A stretch of DNA of 64,000 nucleotides from Blasia pusilla (lineage: Eukaryota; Marchantiophyta; Marchantiopsida; Blasiales). Positions 57,643 through 64,000 of the stretch are shown in pieces. The position numbers and the translations under genes were made by a program. Positions within the stretch are counted from its first letter, which is position 1. Each line of letters starts with the position of its first letter. A model generated the notes under the pieces. That model saw only the letters and a list, made by a program, of their open reading frames with translations, did not search any database and was not told where the DNA came from. The stretch is taken from NCBI GenBank assembly GCA_050084515.1, contig CM114272.1, forward strand, positions 12,214,001 through 12,278,000. Direction: 5' to 3'.

Positions 57643-59160
57643 TATTTTTTGTAAGTTTCATCGTCCTTACATGAGACCTCGAAGAAGATCTCTTAAATGT
57701 GGCTTGCAAAATTTGCAGACGATCAGCATGGCGAACAACGGGAAGGACTTGATAGAAATCTCCACCAAAAAAAATAACATTTTCATCAAATGGAACCTCT
57801 CTTAAGTCATCACATACCAATCCCATAATATCTTGTAATGTACGATTGACAGCCTCAAAGACATGACGATGAGTCATAGGTGCTTCTTCTCATATGATAA
57901 GCTTAGCATTTTGGATGATACATGCCTCATTACTATTAACTCGTATCCTCCAAGATGTAAGGAATGAAAATTTATCTTGCAAGAAATTGAGCAATGTAAT
58001 AAACTTCTTCCTTTCAATGGGAAATAGATTTTGGTTCTTACTTGCAGGTGGAACTTTCATCCACATAAATTGAAATCTTGAATCGAGAATGTGCAATACG
58101 ACCTCCTTCCAACAATAAAGTTGCTATCCTTGATGAGGCAATAGCCAATGCAATACCTCCTTTGGAACGTACACTTTTTAGAAAGAGATTGTATAGAAAT
58201 TTTTTCCTTGTTCCAACTACCCGGACCATCGAAAAAAAAAAATTTGCCTACAAATACATGACGATGTATGATATTAGTTATTGTATTCATACTTTACATG
58301 AAATAATAATAGAAGTTGAGAGTGATGAAAGCTTTCCTATCCTTACCAAAGGATGAACACTTTCTCTCAACTTTTCAAGTTGTTTATTCATAGCATCCCA
58401 AACCACACGTTGGCTTGGGTTCAATAATGCCTCTTCACGTATAGCTTCTTGATGTAACTCTTTTGCATTGTGTATAATCTCATCTTCCTCAAGATTCAAA
58501 GTTGAAATGTTTTCTTCATGGAAGATGGGTTGAGGCATGTCAGGGAAGTCTGACAGTGTCCTTCCTTGATTCTCCAAATGGTAGTGAGCATCCAACAATG
58601 CATGATTTATGATATCAGGATTCAGAGGAAGATTTGGAATTCTTGTTCTCTATGCACAAAAAAATGCAAATAGTTACCACATAAGAAGTCAGAAAAAATG
58701 AAAATGTCACGAAAAAATAATTTTTACTTTTGCGAGAAGGAATATGTCAAGATTGTACTTGACGTTTGGCATATAAGAGATCCTCAATAAGATGAATTTG
58801 AAATTCATTCCACAATGCAACTGACCTAGCTGGCGTATTATATGCTAAAGAGGTGACGAAACAATCGAACTCCATGAATTTGCGAAGCTTCTTGCAAGCA
58901 AAGTGTAAACTCACTATCATCCTCTAAGAGCCCTAATTGGATAACAACCTCTTTGAAGGTTGGATACAACATTCCATGCACAGTTCTTAGATCTTCATAT
59001 ATAGTTGCACCTCGAATATGATAAAGAATTAGTCACAACCAATGACATTCACCTTCACCTAAGTACAAAAAGTTTTATGATAAGATATTCCAAAAGAAAT
59101 ATTCAATGATAGAAAGTGTGGAATATGAGTCTATGAACTATGAAATAGAAAGGAGAAAAT
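57643..59160 (-). pseudogene. Helitron middle region and Pif1-like helicase, N-terminal part
   Basis: From 59160 downward: TFKEVVIQLGLLEDDSEFTL (near 59000-58920), typical of the Helitron linker; LNPSQRVVWDAM (near 58400); a degraded Walker A where GTGKT reads GTRKK (near 58220, with a frameshift); GGIALAIASSRIATLLLEGG (motif Ia), AHSRFKI; AKLII-stop-EEAPMTHRHVFEA (motif II with Trp and Asp lost); FGGDFYQVLPVV (motif III); and TMKLTKNMRL at the copy C junction. The Walker A and DEA changes would abolish ATPase activity. Confidence 0.85.
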
Positions 59161-60700
59161 GGTACACTTAAGATATGCGGGATTTTGGAAGACCTATACC
59201 TGGATGAGTGAGATATAATTGCCCAATAGGATAACCAAAACCACGTGCTCCTTGCACACGACAAAACCAAATTTTCTTTCTCCAAGTGTAACGTGAAGGA
59301 AACTCAAGATATAGATACTTTCGGGCAAAAGAATCTAAACAGTTTGTCGCAAACCATACTGTTAAAGTTGTATCTGTATTTCTTTGTAACATATTTTTGG
59401 GTAGTTCATTGTCATTAAAATGCAAGAGTTTTTCATTTGGGAGATGAACAACCAATCTCACAATACTTGGTTGCTGTGAATGCAAGCTGAACTTGAAAAC
59501 TCTCCAACATGCTTTAGAGGCAAAAATATACCTATGCAAGAAGAAGAAAATAAAATAAAAATTTATTGGTATGAAAAATAATTCATCAACATAAAGACTA
59601 TTGTCATATAGGCATAGATAGACCATCACCTTGCGTCTTGATATTGTGTTGTCTCATCAATAACGTCGGACACTGTTGTAGAAGAACTTGAGCTTTTGGA
59701 CATCCCAATTATGATTGCATCTGATCCCTTGTATACATATTTATATAAGTATTTTACGGACAATATATTATTTGTGATCTCCAAATTAATATAGCAATCG
59801 AATAGAGTGCACAACATAGGATTATATGGCACAACCCAACGATTATCTAGAGGTTGATTACGGTTCATGACCATCATGCCATTATCTAACCTAAAGATCG
59901 TCGTGAAAATGTTAGATTTAATTATACTTGATAAAGCATAATATATACAAATATATACACATAATTAGATAAGAAAATAAGTCAAAAAATATTCGTAAAA
60001 AAAAAGGTTGCTCCATAGCTTCTATATACGGGATAGCTATCTTTAGTCTCTGTAGTCTGAGATGAAAAGTGTTTGGGATATCCTTTACTACATTTTTTGG
60101 TCTCCTTGTCCATACATGGTGTATTTGGATTTAGCATCCCACATTGACCATGCATCATACAATTGGATACAATAGCAAAAAGTGATGGATAAGACGTAGC
60201 ATTCAAAATTTCTGCAGATATGATTTCATCTAAATTCGAGCTTGTTCTAGACTTATCTTCTTGAGCCAAAATTATTAGAATCTGGGTGTGTGGAAAGCCC
60301 CTCTTTTGAAACTCCACCACATGAATGCATCCAACAACTTTACCCAAATTATATTTCTTCACAATTAGGCGCAATGGTTCCTTCTTTTTTTTCTCAAAAA
60401 CACTTACGACCAAGTCTGGAGGATTGACATCTACTTGACTTGGTAATAACACGGATGTAATCTCCACCCAACTTGGGTTGCAGTTAATTGTCAAGAAATA
60501 ATCCGCCTTTCCAAAATGCCTAACAACGGCCATGGCATCTTGATATAATTGATGCATATGTCGTGGATCCCCACTAATGAAGATGGCAACACAATACGTC
60601 TACCAAATGTCTTACCATTTGCATCACCCATAAACGTAGTGTCTTTCACACCTCCATATAATTTCTCTCTTTTCCAAGAAAAAGTACACATGCACATAGA
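59161..60700 (-). pseudogene. Helitron Rep (HUH endonuclease) region
   Basis: 60697-60491: YGGVKDTTFMGDANGKTFGR, GRRIVLPSS. 60557-59982: HQLYQDAMAVVRHFGKADYF, FLTINCNPSW, CIHVVEFQKRGFPHTQILI, CMMHGQCG. 59877-59626: LDNRWVVPYNP and YLYKYVYKGSD with the catalytic Tyr pair. 59531-59168: ASKACWRVFKF, RLVVHLPNEK, YLEFPSRYTW. A 98-bp intron at 59532-59629 (GT ... AG on the minus strand) joins QDA to RYIFAS in frame. The HUH motif reads PHTQ where PHAH is usual, so the second metal-binding His is lost. Frameshifts occur near 60560 and 59980. Confidence 0.88.
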
Positions 60701-61559
60701 ATACTAGGTTGGTACGGAAGAAAAGTATGCATCATCTCAACCTAAGAATTGATAGGATAGTCCAAGAAGACATTACACAATTTTGCACTGGTGGAGATAG
60801 GAAGGGATGATCAAGGAGCATTATCCAAAAATACTAGTAAGTTCACCAAGAGATGTGATAGACTCTCATAACTGTAGTAATCCAAAGTTTAGAAGGTTGA
60901 GACCATAAATGATTCTTTGAAGTAAGGCAAGTGAAACTTCAAATGGATGATATGGAATTTTTTATCAATTAGATGTTCCAAGAGGCGATAGAGTAGAGGA
61001 TTCTTAGTCCTTCTTAAATTTTCATAATAAGAGCATCAAACAAGATAAGACATGATTTGTAGAGATTCGTCCATAACAAATTCTTCCTTGCCATTGGTTA
61101 TTCATCATGTATATAATATGAAGAATAACCAAGAAGTTATTGTCGATGAATTTTGTAGAAGCTCTTAAGGAGATTTTATAAAAGCTAAAGTAGGTTGAAG
61201 CTTTAGATGAAGAGCTCTCAACCTTCGACAAACAATGAATATGACAGTTTGTTGATCTTCCATAAGGCAAGAAGGTTATTGGATGTAAATAAATGTAAAA
61301 GGTGAAATAAAATTAACCTGGAAATATCAACAAATACAAGGCCACATTAGTAATCAAGGGATAGAAACAATAGTATGGCTTGGACCATGATGAGATATTC
61401 AATCATATAAAATCAAATTTTTATAACTTTTACAACTAGTGAATGTTAGAGAATAGATAATTCGAATTTTAAGATTGCATTTCTTAGTGGAGATTTGGAG
61501 GAGAAAGTCTACATAATCCAACCCCTAAATATGAATATTTGTATTATTTATCTATGATA
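60701..61559. other. No gene recognised
   Basis: AT-rich sequence between the Helitron Rep region and the copia relic; may include decayed parts of either. No motif identified. Confidence 0.4.
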
Positions 61560-62150
61560 TGCAAAAAAAAGAAAGACTCTCTATGGACTTTCATAAGCTC
61601 CGAGATCTTAGTATCGTATCTTTGTTGATTATCTAATTATTACTAGTAATAACATCATGGAACTAATACTAAAGATCAAAGTATAGTAGTAAGAAGAGTT
61701 TGAATTGAAAGACTTGGGAGAGCTCAAATTCTTTGACAGTGTAGATTTTATCAAGGATTGATGCAATATATGACTACTAGTCTACTCCAATGCTCGTATT
61801 CTCTTTATAAGCTTTGTGAGTTCAACATGATAATGTGGAAACTAATCTCGACACAATGGGATCAAAGTGTGAAGCTTAGAGTGAATGAAGGTCATGGGAT
61901 AAGTAACTTACATGCATCATGATAGAATTGGAGGCTTGAATCGTATTTCACTTATACTGTTGGTTTGGTGAGTGAGTTTATATAATCACCACATAAGTAT
62001 CATTTTCATGAAGTGAGAAAAATTTTATGGTATGTGAAGATCATGATTCAATTTGGACTTCACTCTTCATCATGTAAGCCTTCAAAGTTGTATGGATATA
62101 CTGATGTGGATTAGGCAAGGAAAGTCCTTAACAAAAGATCTACTTAGTTT
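61560..62150 (+). pseudogene. Ty1/copia reverse transcriptase and RNase H relic
   Basis: Broken plus-strand frames read VDYLIITSNNI (RT YVDD block with both Asp unclear), FELKDLGELKFF, TYTVGLVSEFI, SPHKYHFHEVRKILWYVK, FGLHSSSCKPSKLYGYTDVD. These are the characteristic blocks of the RT thumb and RNase H of copia elements. Stops are frequent. Upstream domains were not found. Confidence 0.75.
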
Positions 62151-62571
62151 TTTGAAATCTTGTAGTAAGTTGGGCTCCAAAGAAATAACTAAAAATATTT
62201 TTAATCATCAAAAAAAGTAGAATACAAAGGAGAAAATCGTGTAGCATATGAAGAACTTTGGTTAAAAATGTTCTTGTATACATATAAAATTTAGAATATT
62301 CAAATCAAATTTTCGTTTGTAAAAATAAAATCAATAAGTTAAAATTTTCCTTGGTAAAAGTCCATTGTTTCATGTTAGTACAAAGAAAAATTAATTTAGA
62401 TGCATGATCATTTCATTAGAGAGAAAGTTTCACTAGACGAAGTAGAACTTACATGTATGTAGAGTAATCAATAATTGGATGGCATCTTCATAAAGACATA
62501 TTCTACAGATAGTTTAATTTATTTAGATTCCATTTAGATATTAATACGATTGGGTTGATCTTGAGGGGGAC

Positions 62572-62940
62572 TATTAATATATGCCCAAAATTTAAATTTA
62601 GCGTAATGGCATTTAGAATAACAAGTCAAAAGTTGATTTTTGTGAGTTCATGTAATTTGTGTGCATATATTACCATCTAGGAGAAGATGATAGGCCTTTG
62701 TGTGGATCCTATAGAGAACACTTATCTTTCCTACCTCTACATATAGAGAGAGGGATGAGGTTTTTACATTCTTTTCGTGCACATTCTCAATGTTCCTATG
62801 TGAGCAAGTTAGCTCATGAGTGTAGCTCTTAAGGGGTCAGTAGTTTCACTTAGTTCCTTTCATGCATAGTGCATTGTAAGTTTCATCGAGTGAGGTCGCC
62901 TTTGTCTCTTAAGAAGGCTTGAAGCTGTTGTGTTCGACTA
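62572..62940 (+). repeat. Probable copia 3' LTR
   Basis: A purine tract GAGGGGGA (62563-62570) lies about 400 bp after the RNase H relic and is followed by TATTAATATATGCCC, the expected polypurine tract plus LTR start. A possible TATA (ACATATAGAG, near 62740) lies inside. The right end is not defined; no 5' LTR copy was found in the window. Confidence 0.5.
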
Positions 62941-64000
62941 CCTCTTTCTCTTTTACCACCTCAAAAATTCAAAATATGTAGTTGTGCATGATTTCATCCT
63001 AACTATCATCACCAATTCAAAATTAGATTAATGCACAACACCACAAACTTGGATGAGTGATAGAGTGGCCAAGGATTTTTTTCTTAAAATGTTAGGGAGG
63101 GGATTTTTGTTGTTTTTTTTCCCCAAAGGGAGAGTATAAGTGTTCCCATGAAGAGCCAAAGAGATTCTGATTTAATTTTTTTGTTGTTGTGTACTAATAT
63201 CTAATGTATTGACGCAGTACTTAAATTATGTATACATATAAAAGAAGAAGTCTTGGTCTAATAATGGTTCAAACAATGAAACGTCATCACAACATATATG
63301 GCTATCTTCAAATGCATCAAAATCCATCAATATAAAATAGGAATGCTTAAATGCACGTAGGACTGCAGGAAAGGAGTGACACTTTTAGGCTATCATGCAA
63401 AATAAAGTTTTACAGGGAACTCAAAGAAGATGAAATGCATACTGATAACATGAGGTAATTTGATATCTAAGGGTGTTTAAACTTGCAGAGCCCACGCATA
63501 AAAATAAGATTTATGCAATCAACCAAGGATATGACTTATAGTGATTCTAAGGTATATGCATCATCCCACACTAGATTGGAACCATGTTAATTGATCCAAA
63601 TCACAATTACAATACAACAATCCACATATGCCCTTCAGATAACTAAGTCACTGTAACGCATGCTAATTCTGAGTATGATTTTATGTTTTAAGGAAGAAGC
63701 TCTCTTTTTCAAGGGCTACAGCCAAACCTCCTCCTTTCTATTCCGTTCCTTGTTATGGCAACCATTCGGAACACTAGGTTTGAAGATTTCTAAGACATAC
63801 AAAGTTAGAATATATTTGGAAATTCTTTCCAAAGGATCTCGTGTTTTACAGGATTTGCTGTCAAGACTATTCTAGAGTACTCGATATCACACGAGTACTT
63901 GTTTTAACTAAGATTTGACAACTCACATTTGGAGATGTGGAAGATTTTGAAAAAATTGATGAAATATATGAGTTTAAATGTCCTCAAGATTATTTTGGTA
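62941..64000. other. No gene recognised
   Basis: AT-rich DNA with one short open frame (63660-63875) lacking recognisable features. Confidence 0.4.

Larger units (their letters stand above)
49400..60700 (-). mobile_element. Helitron (Rep/helicase rolling-circle transposon), interrupted by copy C
   Basis: On the minus strand the Rep region (60700-59160), a middle region and the helicase (58630-57643) are followed by the copy C insertion and then the helicase C-terminus (50254-49500). The 3' end is a hairpin and CTAG at 49400, with T next to it, as in plant Helitrons. The 5' terminus was not identified. Stops, frameshifts and altered catalytic residues show that it is dead. Confidence 0.85.

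Overview
The window is about 64 kb of repeat-dominated eukaryotic nuclear DNA. The mix points to a plant-lineage genome: a CACTA transposon with a transposase-associated domain, a Helitron with plant-type Rep and Pif1 regions and a CTAG terminus, a Ty1/copia relic, and Ty3/gypsy elements of a type I associate with charophyte algae, bryophytes and lycophytes. That assignment is an inference from element types only; no host gene, rRNA or tRNA was recognised with confidence. Nearly all coding sequence belongs to mobile elements, and most of it is broken by stops and frameshifts.

The key content is a family of Ty3/gypsy retrotransposons, seen as three large copies, one fused partial copy and one relic: A2 (9961-16503, minus), A1 (16503-24119, minus), B (38269-47689, plus), C (50255-57642, minus) and D (1160-2060, minus). 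Its layout is leader, Gag with two zinc knuckles, aspartic protease, a DNMT3-like cytosine-5 DNA methyltransferase, reverse transcriptase, RNase H, DDE integrase and a terminal PHD finger. So one element encodes both a DNA-methylation writer and a histone-reader-type domain. DNA methyltransferase-bearing retrotransposons are known from dinoflagellates and a charophyte, so the principle has a precedent. The features below may not.

Four features recur between copies. (1) A UAG stop followed by CAR-YYA, the classic leaky-stop context, separates the methyltransferase from the reverse transcriptase in all three copies that retain the site, including the divergent A2. (2) The terminal repeats are permuted: the 5' end carries block B, the 3' end carries A-B-A, and the insertion is flanked by a 4-bp duplication. 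This is what would be left by a two-LTR circle opened inside one LTR. (3) The predicted first 12 nt of the RNA are complementary to the sequence directly after the 5' LTR, which suggests Tf1-like self-priming rather than tRNA priming. (4) A perfect 20-bp palindrome is kept in the leader of three copies.

Layout: 1-5427, relic D and GC-rich repeats; 5428-9746, a CACTA element with ATA target duplication, a 446-bp microsatellite and a spliced, broken gene; 9961-24119, the fused A2/A1 pair; 24238-25115, the C-terminal end of a LINE; 27343-31200, a nearly complete R2-like LINE (zinc finger, RT, restriction-like endonuclease); 36641-48640, a second LINE copy split by element B; 49400-60700, a Helitron split by element C; 61560 onward, a Ty1/copia relic and its LTR. 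The remaining stretches (25.1-27.3, 31.2-36.6 and 62.9-64 kb) hold no gene I can recognise.
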